From contig UESW01003879.1 of NCBI GenBank assembly GCA_900491605.1, positions 1,558,953 to 1,622,952 on the forward strand: DNA of 64,000 nucleotides, read 5' to 3'. Both the position numbers and the translations under genes were made by a program. Position 1 is the first letter of the stretch. Each line of letters opens with the position of its first letter. Under the pieces are notes generated by a model. It made no database searches. It saw only the letters and a list, made by a program, of their open reading frames with translations, and was not told the DNA's origin. This document shows, one piece after another, positions 49,298 through 60,827 of the stretch. Source of the stretch: Calamus simplicifolius (lineage: Eukaryota > Streptophyta > Magnoliopsida > Arecales > Arecaceae).

Positions 49298-49556
49298 GTT
49301 CCAATGGATGTTGGGAAGAAAGAATAATTAAGTTCGAGTTTGCGAGTGGAGTGGAAGAAGTTTAGGAGAGTGCGTGCTGCCAATGGAATTGGTTTGTGGA
49401 GATAGGAATGAGGATAGGAAAGAAAGAAGACAGGGGACAGTGACAAAGATGGGGAGAAGAATGGATTGGAGAGAGAAAGTAGGAGGCAAATCAAATGGCA
49501 ATGAACTCTTCGTTCGTTGCAGTAAAGTTGGGAAGGATGAGAGGATGGGGGGCGCG

Positions 49557-49564
49557 TTTAAATA
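49557..49564 (-). promoter_or_regulatory. Likely YUCCA TATA box
   Basis: On the minus strand CCTATTTAAAC (core TATTTAAA) lies about 260 bp upstream of the YUCCA ATG, following a GC-rich stretch. The region between it and the ATG (49298-49550) is strongly pyrimidine-rich on the coding strand, as in many plant 5' leaders. Confidence 0.5.
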
Positions 49565-49669
49565 GGAGGAGGGACGGCTACGGCTCAAAGAGCTGCATGT
49601 GCCCGGAGTTAAGGTGGCGTTCTTCTTGAGGTCCTCAAATGATGAGCCCGGCCGCCTCATCCCCTTTGT

Positions 49670-52600
49670 TTTTAATGTTTGCTGCTTTTAAGCATATTAA
49701 TTGAGGATTTTCGAGAGACCCCACTTTGGATGGAAACTCACATCTATTCTAGGGTCATAAACGTATGAGTATGAGGTCAATTCTGAAGCATCCATAACGT
49801 TGGAAGAGTCGTCCGAAGATTAAACCATATATATATATATATAACCCAATTTACGTATTACTGTTACAGTTTGATACGGCTCATGTAATCTGTCCATCTA
49901 TATATATATATATATAGCGTACGTGTAGCCTATTTAATACCAAGTAGTTTTATTTTCAAACTCATTAATAGAGTATAAATAAATTAAAAAATAAATATAA
50001 AATTCTTGCATAAGTAGTATGTTATAATCATCGTCATTGGCACCTTTTTAACTCACTTTCACATGAAGATTTTAGACAACTATATTTTCTAATACAATAA
50101 CAAATATAGATCTATCTATCTAGTATAATTTAATTATTTTCAATCCATTTTTATCCAACTATTGAATCCTATATAATTAATAATAAGCCTAATGATCTAT
50201 TCCAAATTGGTAGGTCAGATTGCACGGATTGAACCATTTAATAATTGAATCAATTTTATATTAATGGATTAATTTATGATTTAACTTGTTTATTAATCAT
50301 ATCCGGTTTTACCATGAGCTTGTTTATGCTCAACTAAAACCAGCTAACTTTATATTGGTTTTGAGTCCATTTATAAGGTCGTGTCCAATATTATGGTCTA
50401 TGATTTTATTGAAAATTTTAAAGTTTGTTATATTTGAGGAATATTATTTTTTAAAAAAAATTATATAGCTTTTAAAATTTTTCAAATTATTTTTATTTTA
50501 TTATATAAATTAAGATTTTAAATCTGATAAGACGGAATCATATTGATTTTTTCATGAAGCCAGATAAGATATGGTCCTGAACCATTCCATTCCGACACTT
50601 AAAACATGGATATCTAAAGATGCAGGATGATGGCAGGATATATAGTTCAGTTCGGATATTAATTATTTGAGACAACAACCTCGATCTTTTAGCAATCCAT
50701 ATATGGGATGTTTGATCAAAATCTAAAACCCTAGCACACACTACCAGGAGTGGTCCATGATTCAATGGTACATCACAAGCAAGCATAACTCACTCAAATA
50801 TTTTTTTTTATTGCAAAGATTTGAGGTCATGAATACTATGATGTGCATGCATTGAGCTGCTGAGATGCTAAAAAACTGTACTGATCTTGACAAAGAACGT
50901 GAACTCATTTGCACCGTGAGAAATACTTATCATGCGCCAGTGGCTCTTCCATCAATCGCTTTCAGATGGTCAGAGGGAATGCTAGGGTTTAAATTTCATT
51001 CTCCAGAGAATATATATATTAGATCAGCATGATTGGTTTGAAGGCCATGACCCACTTCCTGTTGCATTCACGTCGCTGTTTGGAGAGCCCCCTTGTACCT
51101 CTCAATCCTTCTGCGAAGGACCAGTTTTTCCTTCACCAAGACCACAAGTTCTTTCCTCCCCTTCACTTGCTGTCATAACTTGTTTGTTGCTGTCTCGAAG
51201 TCATCTTCATGCAGTAATGCATGCATGAGATCTTAACCATTACCGTTGGGATAGTTTTCCCTCCTTTTCACTACCAATATATATGATAAAGTGACTGCTG
51301 TCCACTGGTTGAACCAGCTGTTGTTTCAGGCACTGTATCAGATGCACCAAATTAGACTAGAATTTTTCACTTCTCTTAATTTCTTCTGAACATACATGGC
51401 TTTAATTAGTGAGTATACACTAGAGCAGCAGCAGCAGATGCATGTCTTTTATGATCATAAAATGGAGTAGATGGGAACGTCCATTAGTCGAAAAGATGTA
51501 ACAAGTTAATTTAAAATCATTGAGAGATCGATCAAATGTGAAGATTTTTTTTGTAGATCTGTCATGATCACCATTACTGCATAATTCTAGGCCCTTTTGG
51601 TCACTTGGATCTGTAATTCCTTGCATGTCCGGTCTGTTCAAACTTCAATTCTATTCATTTGTTTGTTTACTCTCGCAGCCAACCTTAAATGAAAAATGAT
51701 GTTCCACTGACATCTTGTTGAACTACCATATCTTTCAATTAATTATTGCAAGACCAAATACACCAATCAAATTCTATACTAGCTCCAAACTCGATCGCCG
51801 GCTCCCAAGTATCTTGGTTCATTTTTATGATATATATATATATATACAGCACTTAGCCATCAAGAATTAAGCAGAGAAGATTATACAGTGAACTACTCAT
51901 AAAGAACGTCACTGAAAATGCTAGATGTTGTTCACTAAAAACCAATTAACAAAAATCTGTGCATAGCTTGCTTGCATTATAGCCATGCATGCCATCTCCC
52001 TTAGCATTGTTGAACTCTATGAGCAGCTAACAGAGTGGTTCCTGAGTGCCGGAAGAAATTACGTGCCTACAAATGATCATGTAACATGGCAATCAACAGG
52101 AGTTTGATTGAACAAGATAGCAAATTCAATGACCGTATCCTGGTCTATATATGATATATAGGCATAAATATCATAGCTCAGCTGCAAACATTCCAATCTT
52201 GTGTTTGGTCATCAATTCCATGCCTGAAGAACACAATCAAAGTTCGGATTTTTTTGAAAACGATGGTGCACGTACGTGTGGGCGGTCCCACCCTATCCGC
52301 CAACCGGCCTAAGCTAGAATGTTGACATATCAGCGAGAGGTTTGACGTCGGACCGAGATCCAGGAGGAAGATGCTACTAAATCTTTGTGTGGACCCTCCT
52401 TCAGAGTTTAGCTCCATAGCCGTCCCCATATTGGTGCAACAATGCTTAGTTAGTCTATGCCTTTCGCATGATGCAATGGCAGTTCTCCAAACATCATGGC
52501 ACTGTGCACTCGACTTCCACGTTTATATCCATTAGTCCTTTGTTCAACTTATTCATACATGACACAGTGGAAGGGGGAATTAGAACGAGTCTAATACGAC

Positions 52601-55080
52601 AAATTCAGCAGCAAGTCATGGGAACAGCACTCTGGTTGCAGAGGAATTTCAAGACAGCATGTAGGAATCCGAGGACTAGAGAGAATGGACCACTTTATTC
52701 AGCTTCTAGGCAAATGAGAAATTTATACAGTTCAAAATTTACAAGACCTTGGCAATAGATGGGCACCAGCCTCTCTCATTCATATAATTTGATGCCTTTT
52801 GATATGTTGATGAGCCCTTTTTTTTTTTTTTTTCTTTTTGTCTTCTCAGTAGGAGATCCACCGAGTACTGTTTTATTACCATTGCCTGTTCATAAAGTCA
52901 TGATGTCAATTTGCCTTCTTCTCTTATTTTTAATTTAATCCTGAGGGAAGCTTGTAAATGCCATATGAAAGAAGTTTTTCATAACAGTAGTGCATGCTTT
53001 TCTCCCCAATGAGATCCAAATTGTCATAGTATTACTCCTATCTGTCTTTATGGAAGATTGTAGGTAGGAGTAGCATGCATTTCATTACAGATTTAATTAC
53101 AAAATTGAGGCAGGTGCAAGAAGAAGCTGCTGCCTATCTTGATGAGTTTCTGCATTTCTAATCTAATGGTAGTCAGAGAAGGAAACGGTAATGAGAGCAA
53201 TTCTGTGATCCAGTGGATGTACGTGCCTGCCAAGTGAAATCTGAAAAGGATTTATAAAAAGTCTGAAACATATGAGTGTGCTAGCTGTGATGTGCCCACT
53301 GATTTGAAGAAAAGATAGCAGAATGCATGCCAGAACTATCCAATCATTGAAGGACTGGAGTCACTGTGGGAGGTGCTCAAGTCTTTCAAGTCAAATGGTG
53401 GGGTTAGTTAAGACTCAACCATATTAAAAGGAGAGATACGGTTTTGGGCTTTCATTTCATCAGTCTTTTTGCAACAATCAAATCCTATTTTTTGTCATTG
53501 AAATTGAATATGGAGTTGGCCTTATAAATCAAATAGCCCAACCTAAATAACTAAAAAGCTCACATAATAAAGTTGGTCCTGAATAAGTTGGGGGAGGCAT
53601 GTTTGGTAATTAGGTATCTTAGCTCAAGTAGGCTCGAAACACAACCAATTTTGGTGTGTCCTCTAATGACAAATATTTTGCCAAACTTCTAAATATGAGT
53701 CATATAAATAGTGTGGTATAACTCTATGCCATATCAAACAAGTGAGAATGGTAATTGATGGAGCCAAAATCTAACTGAGAGAACTTGAGCATTAATAGAG
53801 ATAATAAGATGGATGATAAGCTAAGAAGATAAAAAGAGAGCATGTTAGGTGCCGGGGGCTGCCCAGCTAAGGCACTCCAAGGATGAACAAGTGAGGATGA
53901 TGTAAAAATCTGAGACTTGCAGCCAGAAAAGGTATTGAAAAAAAAGAGAGAGAGAGAGAAGTTGGGAAGAAGCGAGAACCTTCTCGTTTTCAAGTAAAGT
54001 TTCTTTTTATAAACGGGCTTTGATACTGGTATCAAAAGCTATTTTCCTAGTGGTGGCATGTCTAATTGTAATGGAAAGATTGATCAATGATGAGACTGCT
54101 TCAATTGCTATAAGCCATACCTTTAGCACAGAGACGTGCGTAGGAGAGATCATTGTTTAGTCTCATCCATAATTCTATCAAACAGGATGGTTAGGGTCAT
54201 GCCAATCATGTCCTAACATCATCTAGTCAATACAAGCAATAATGATGTGATCTGAAGGCTATGTGGTTTTGTAACTAAACACTAGCTTGGTGCTAACTTA
54301 GTTAATTGGCTCTATTAGTAATCATAACAATATCAAAATAGTAATAAAAAAAAGGGTTCTTAACACCTTAGTATTTAGGCAGACTGACCTTCAACTTTTT
54401 AATAAAATTAATATAATTAATTGGCAAGAATAATATGTTGTTATAAATAGAAATGATAAAAATATGCAAATGATGGTTTATTATAAACTTGTGAATTTCT
54501 ATACTTTTTTTCTCAATTGCAAAATTTTTAATTTATGTTATGATATTCTTAATTCATATCATTAAAGGTATAATAATTGAGATTAATGCCTTTTCTACTA
54601 CATAATTTTAAGCCATATTACGATTGGATTTTGATAAATGGGCATGCATGATTCAATTTTGTGTGCAAATTAATTATTAAGCAATGCACACGGCATGATA
54701 GACCCCGAGATTTTCTACCTGAAAAAGTTTTCTAATAGTCCTTTTCTACACACTAGGGTGGGACAAACTTTTAGAAGAAACTTAGATGGGGATAAAAATT
54801 TAACTAGACTCTTAGTACCAAATCTTCAAAGACTTTACCAACCGCACTTGTTAGCACCCTCGAGTTTTCTAGTTTATCACCTTACGATTTAACTAATAAT
54901 GCCTAACTATTACATTTAATCACAAATGTGAGGATGGAGAGGAGAGGGCCTGAAGCAATCAAATCCATTATTCTAAACTTATTAATCTGCAGAAATGTTG
55001 GCCATGATTAAATACATGCATATTAGGCCAGAAAGCATATAGGATAAAAAATGAGATAGCCATTGGGGCTCCTCTGCTGT
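49670..55080. other. Intergenic DNA upstream of YUCCA
   Basis: No gene is visible. Short TA runs lie near 49829-49843, 49900-49917, 51003-51011 and 51831-51846, with T- or A-rich tracts near 52815-52835 and 53936-53960. The near part (49570-50300) presumably holds YUCCA regulatory sequence, but I can name no specific element. Confidence 0.5.
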
Positions 55081-55132
55081 CTCGGCAGTGATTCGACACA
55101 CAGTATTTATAGCTTGAGAGCTTATTTTAGGG

Positions 55133-55668
55133 TTTGTCAAAATTAATTTTGATGATAGTTTTTGGACAAGATGTCCAGGCTCTGCATTTATTATTCGTGA
55201 GAGTAATGGAGTGTTGCTGGCGGTCAGTGGCTTCGACTTCCTAGACTTTTCAGTCCCTCTGACTGAACTTTATGCAGCCTAGGCTGGTATTTCATACGTC
55301 ACTCGAATCCTTCATGCTCATTGTTTATTTATAGAGGGTGACTCCATTATGGTCATCCGATGGATTTGCCAAAACTTTTATGATCACATTCCTACCAACC
55401 TTTTACTCCATGATATCTGGGCTACCTTCCGAGAGGTTTATTCAGTTCAGATTCGGTATGTATACTGGGAAGCTATTGTGGCGGCAGATTGGGTTGCAGC
55501 ATCCATCGTTTATCACTTTGATTTTTGGGTTTGAAAGCAGGATGATTTCTGTTCTATTGTATTAAAGTAAATATTATTTTTTGATGTATCTAAATTGACT
55601 TACACTTGACTAGTATGATCATTTACTTTTGTGAAGAAGAAGAAGAAGAAGAAAAAAAAAAAAAAAGA
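55133..55668 (+). mobile_element. 5'-truncated LINE tail with RNase H domain
   Basis: Translation from about 55133 gives VKINFD, then AFIIRESNGVLLAVSG, then SVPLTELYAA followed by a stop, GISYVTRIL, FIEGDSIMVIRWI, and AADWVAASIVYH, ending near 55530. This is the RNase H-like domain found at the 3' end of plant L1-type LINE ORF2. A short untranslated stretch and a (GAA)n/poly(A) tail (about 55637-55668) follow, so this is the 3' end of a LINE on the plus strand. Upstream ORF2 parts are absent. One in-frame stop lies near 55280. Confidence 0.65.
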
Positions 55669-55989
55669 AAGAAGAGGCATAACTCCTTCGACCTCTTGGC
55701 ACGGATGAAATTATGCTGCTTGCTTTAAGAATATAATAATATCATATTTGACCTTCTGGCGGCTCAACAATTCTACCCACTTGCTACAGCCAGCTATATG
55801 TTATTATAGTTTTTCTTTTTTAAAAAAATGAAAGGAAATTAAGAAAATATGTGCCGTCATGACGTTACCATGTTATCTTTTTTTTCTTTTATTTACTTCA
55901 AACAAAGATCCAGAGAATCTTAGTCCTTTCTTATAATAAAATAAGGACAAAAGAGGCATCCAGCACTGAAGGCAATTCCAACACTGTGA

Positions 55990-56290
55990 TTCACTGAATT
56001 CAGTCTACTTCTTCTCAATGTCTGCATCCCCTACTGAGAAATTTTACTAAGATGTTATTCCCCTTTAGAGCCACCGTAATGGTGCATCATGCATCTTTCA
56101 AAAGAAAATTTGATGGACTTCTTGTCAATAAAGCAGTATCTCTCTTTGAATGTATCTTAATCTTATGGAGTGGAACTCCTTCAGTCGAACTATGTTCCAC
56201 TTTGTCTGTAGATGCTCGGGAAGTGACCTATCCTCATCACTTCTAGAGCTTCTTTTCTACCAAAAAAAAAAAAAAAGAAAGAAAGAAAGC
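55990..56290 (+). other. Possible retroposon tail
   Basis: Unremarkable sequence ends in a 15-base A-run (about 56260-56275) followed by GAAAGAAAGAAAG. The A-rich tail suggests a processed or LINE-mobilised insertion, but no parent could be recognised and no target duplication was found. Confidence 0.3.
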
Positions 56291-57850
56291 ATCTGCATCG
56301 TCAGCGAGTACCATTCTTGAAATGAAGGAAAGGAGCGGTGGACTTGGCATCTATGAAATGAGATCCAGTACTTAGATCGATGACTTTTAACGTTAAGGAT
56401 GCTCATGGTATGCTTAGAAATCAAATAACGGTAGAGATGTGCATTGGATTAGAAAGGTCACCTAATACATTATTCCATTTGATGATATCAAAGATATGGC
56501 CAACGACTAGAGTATCTATTCTATAAGATTTTTTTAAAAGAAAAATTCCCTCTCAACGAGGAAAAGTGGAGAACTTTAATCATGATATGACCTAAAAATT
56601 TAAGGCATCATGAATACTAAGGAAAGGAAGAATCAACATCCTCTGCGAGACCTCTTGTAGGCCACTGCTTCAAATATCCTCAAGTCTTTCTACTAGTAAA
56701 TAGTAACCACGATGCCCAATTTGTGGTGCAATGAGGGCATATTTAGGTCATGCGGTTGGAAGCAACGCAGAGCATGCAAGGATAAATTATGTTACATGGC
56801 CTTGCATGGCATATAATGTAGCATGGCCAACGTTTTAGCAGTGTGGTTCAATACATAGCCAAAAGAAAGATGAACATACCAAAGGAGAAAGAGAGACAAA
56901 AACACTTAAGAGGTTATTCTGAATGGATGGAAAACAAAACAATATACAAACAGGTCCATGCTACAAAAATCACAATGTTTTAATTCATTGTAACTTTATT
57001 GAAAATCCTTGTGGAGATGAATTATCTATATTATTAAGATGCCACAGAAAGATAAAAGCTATTCGGATCATGATGTACCATAGTATTCGGCTTGCTTGTT
57101 CATTGTTTGTAATTGGTTCGAGAATGATGTCCCAATTATAAGTCATATTTTTTTATCAGAAAATGTAGCACAATAAAATTTCGCAATGGCTAAAATGTTA
57201 AGTGATTATACTATTTTAGATGACATCTCTAAATGTGATGGATGGTACAAGTTATATACATCTGCTGTATTTGTCACAGAATTTAATGAAACAATAATTA
57301 AAGAATAATTATTACTTTAGTTTTCAGCTTTCATGTATCTACTATTTAAATGAAAAATGTGAGATTAATATGTATCCCTTCACCTAATGGATGTTTTATT
57401 TTTAATACTTATATATTTGGATTTATCATTTGATCCCTTGCACAGTTAAGGATATTCTATTATGCTCATTTCTTTATTTGGCCATACTTATTTTGCCCAT
57501 ATTTATACACATTACTAGATATTAAGCATAAAATTGCCATCCAATGGAAGAATCAAGAATAAACTTTTTAGTCAATAGAGATGAGATATAAAATAATAAT
57601 CAATTCAAATGGTAAATGCAAATTTTTTCAATAGAAAAGCTACGTGCAGCTAAACTCTTATTCATCAGACTCTAGTATAAAGTCTTAATAAGAGAAAGAG
57701 AGAATGAAAGAAAAAAAAATTGCATATATAAAGAGCTCATCTAGCCTCTACTGTAGTAGTGTTATTAATTTCATCAAATTATAGCTATTCTTTCCTTTTT
57801 ATATAAAAATTATCTTGTGCAAAAAAACTAGTATAACATAGCGAGAGAGG

Positions 57851-57907
<57 letters not shown>

Positions 57908-58670
57908 GATAATTCTCTATTTAATGGATGGTCTCAATGGACTAAAATTCTCTATCCAAATGAAAAGTTAAAAAAAGCATAAAAATAATGAGATATTTTG
58001 AAGTTTTAACTCAAACTCGAGGAATCAAAATATCATAAAAAAATTAAACATATTATTATTATTTTAAAATAATTTAAATTATAAAAATGATTAGTAAATC
58101 TTTCTAGTGGCTAGGAACGTATCAGTTTATATTACTTTATATCCTCTTAAGTTTATACGAGCTTAGCTATCAATAATATTATATTAGCTAGAAATCAATA
58201 TAAAGTCAGTATCATCAAATATCTCAACCATGCAAATGATGTTGCTATAACCATTAGAATGACAACCATTCATGCTTCCAAAATAACTATCATGGAAAAA
58301 AAAAATATAATGACCATTATTTTTTTTTTTTTTATTTCTTATAAGAATAAATTGTTACAATGCAATAAAGGCCATTATTTTGCTTATATCCTCTTTACAG
58401 TAATTAACATTTATTTTATTTTTCTTTTTTCTTTTTGGATAAGCGATTGCATACTCTAAAAATATTTATCACCGTATAGAATGGGAAAGAAAGATAACAC
58501 CCTAATTTTTTTAATATTATTATTATAGCTGATTAGTTCCTGCCGTAATATCCCCATTATTTCAGTAAGGGACCATTAAGCAGGCAAAGTAGAAAGCAAT
58601 GCAGCATCTGCGAGCTATCAAAATTATTTCAAATGCTGTGATCGATTCCTACAAATAATAATCTGGGAAT
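56291..58670. other. AT-rich intergenic DNA with a long TA repeat
   Basis: No coding sequence is visible. The (TA)n run at 57852-57905 (54 bp) is the longest in the window. A T-run lies at 58319-58333. Confidence 0.6.
57852..57905. repeat. (TA)n microsatellite, 54 bp
   Basis: An uninterrupted TA dinucleotide run. Confidence 0.95.
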
Positions 58671-59041
58671 CAACCAAGAGGACACCAAGTACCCTCTCCA
58701 AAAAGAGCACCACCGACCGTCACCTCACCACGGGAGACGCCAACCAATCAAATCTACGGCCTACAAAATATCCCTCCGCTTTCCGCCAGCCGAATCTGAC
58801 GGCCCAGTTTCCCCCACGTGGACTTCCCCGGGGGAGGGGGTCCCACTGAATCTCTTGACGGCCGCTGCTGACAGGTGGCGCTTCCCCCACTGCCCTCAAC
58901 CACCACCTTGGCTTTTAGCTGCCTTTGCGTCAATGCAGTGCATGGGGTCCTACGTGCGCTTGAAGAGCTGCGTCCCAACTTAGAGATTCTTTTACTATAT
59001 CCCAAGTTGCACTCCGCGGAACCAAAAAAAAAAAAAAAAAA
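58670..59041. other. GC-rich promoter-like or retrocopy patch ending in an A-run
   Basis: A GC-rich stretch in AT-rich surroundings contains a CACGTGG G-box word (58814-58820) and an AACCAATCAAAT word (58742). It finishes with a 19-base A-run (about 59023-59041). Two readings are possible: a promoter or first-exon fragment of a gene, or a retroposed copy whose poly(A) tail is the A-run. Neither strand gives a recognisable protein. Confidence 0.35.
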
Positions 59042-60639
59042 CGCTTATCAAATATCAATTGGGGTTTCATGATAATATAAAATATATGAGTTTGATAAAT
59101 TGTTCTAGAGCCCAAAGTCAGAAAAGGTTGTCTTTTAAAAGTTTTAATTCGGCTTGAATTATTAATTATTTTCCTTAACCAAAAATAAGCATAATTTTTT
59201 ATTATAGAAAGAAAAAAAAATAAAAAAGTTACGCAGCTTAAAAGGAGCTTTGCTAATTGCTAGTGCCTCCCTCACTAACAGCACGAGCAGTTAGTCAAAG
59301 GAATTAGGTGCCTAGAGATAATTTTTTAAGTATTTATTTAAAAATAATTTAAAGTTTAATTCTTTAATCAATCAAACTTTAATTAACATTTAGCTCCTAT
59401 TATTTAGATACGTAACATTTAATTTATTATTTTTTTAATTTTTTATCATTCTTATTGTATACGTACAATGAGATGATAACCATGTACGTACACATATATA
59501 ATTAATAGTAAATATAAATGCGTGTATAGCTACTGTGCAGTAAAAAAGATTTGAAATTAAAAAGAATCAGTACTGAAGACAGAGTATTAAGTTGCTGGAA
59601 AATAAAGACTAAATATTGAAGATTGATCCACCGATGGACATCAATTACACACCGTTTTTTAGTTATACTATTTTTTCATTGAAGCCTTAATATTTTAAAA
59701 GGATTCGTAATTAATTTACTTTCTGGCATCCTCCTCGCCTGACTGAAAGAGTAGCAAAGTAAACAATTAATCACACGTATAATTATTGGAAGGAGTAGAA
59801 TATGGGTCATGATATCAGCTAGCAATCGAAATATATCCAAATCAAATGTAGGTTCATGAACTTGGAGTCACTTTTACATGAAGTCTAATTAATATTTCTG
59901 ACGGTTGTTTATTATCAATCAATATTACTAATTAACTGGCAGCTGGTTGCCGTGCCATGCCATCACCAATGAAGCTGCCTTTAGATTAAAATTAATAGGC
60001 CTAGTAAGTGGCAATGGTAGCAGTTATAGTGTAGTTTTTGCGTCCTTCTTTAAGATCGTGCGAGCTTCGAGAGGGGAGACGAGGGGGAATTTTATCCTTT
60101 TGAGCTGGAAGCTCTAGGGGACTGATGGTGAAACCCACTCTCATTGTTTGCCATGAGAGTGAGAGCTAGCTAGCTCTTGGTGGAGAGGCATGTGCATGAA
60201 ACCTTAGTTTGCTAAGAGTCTCTCCTTTTCATGTCAAAAGAAGAGATAAGATAGGAACTTGGCACTTCTAAGCTACTTGTAAGCTTTTAATTAGTTTATA
60301 GCTAGGCCTTGAAACGACTCGCTAGAATCATCCCACCCTTGGCCTAGGAATTCTTTATCACCAAATTTTAAGCCTCCTTGTGCAGCACACATAGTTGGTA
60401 GAGAATATTATTAATTGGTACCATCCTTCCAAGTATGATTGGATGGGGATGTGGGCAACCGGGGAGTGTTTGGTGGCTTCCCCCAGCCAGGTGGAGGAAG
60501 AACACCATGGCCACGTAGTGAACGCGTCTCAACCTTCCATTTTTTTAAGCTTTAATTAAACCCCCGTGTCTCTCGAGGAACCTCCAGTGGTCGGTGGGCA
60601 GCTTCGCCTGCACTCCCAAAGCAAGCACGGTGGCGGGGC

Positions 60640-60640
<1 letters not shown>
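59042..60640. other. Intergenic DNA with a hairpin and palindrome
   Basis: No gene is visible. At 60136-60161 CACTCTCAT and ATGAGAGTG form a 9-bp perfect stem with an 8-base loop. Directly after it, 60162-60177 is a perfect 16-bp palindrome AGAGCTAGCTAGCTCT. I compared the surroundings with conserved plant microRNAs I remember and found no match. Confidence 0.5.

Positions 60641-60642
<2 letters not shown>

Positions 60643-60674
<32 letters not shown>
60643..60674. repeat. (TC)n microsatellite
   Basis: A 32-bp TC run. TC-rich tracts of this kind are common in plant 5' leaders. A short ORF begins about 80 bp downstream. Confidence 0.95.
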
Positions 60675-60677
<3 letters not shown>

Positions 60678-60752
60678 CGCTACGACTTTAATTAAGAGTG
60701 GGGAAGGAAGAAGACGAGTTTTCAATCACTTTTGATCACGCGTGAGAAGGCC

Positions 60753-60827
60753 ATGGAAAGTCGAAATGATGGGAGGATGAGCTCGCCGACCCGCGGCTTA
60801 GAGGAGCTTCTTTGTGGTTTCCTATAG
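60753..60827 (+). CDS. Candidate short ORF, 24 codons
   Basis: ATG in the context CCATGG opens a 24-residue frame that begins MESRNDGRMSSPTRG and ends TAG. It lies 79 bp behind a TC tract in a locally GC-rich segment, the arrangement of a transcript leader with a small ORF. I recognise no peptide family (not CLE, not DVL/RTFL). It may be a chance ORF or part of a non-coding transcript. Confidence 0.2.
   Translation: MESRNDGRMSSPTRGLEELLCGFL

Noticed and set aside
48575..49327. Long plus-strand frame of 250 codons across YUCCA exon 1
   Set aside because: It is the complement of the GC-rich exon 1 of YUCCA. It has no domain of its own and runs past the exon-intron junction.
60040..60180. Possible conserved microRNA precursor
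   Set aside because: The stem is only 9 bp, and no conserved plant microRNA I could recall (miR156, 159, 160, 164, 166, 167, 319, 390, 399 and others) matches.
60590..60640. IPS1-type target mimic of miR399
   Set aside because: GGGCAGCTTCG resembles the start of the motif, but the second half does not match and the spacing is wrong.
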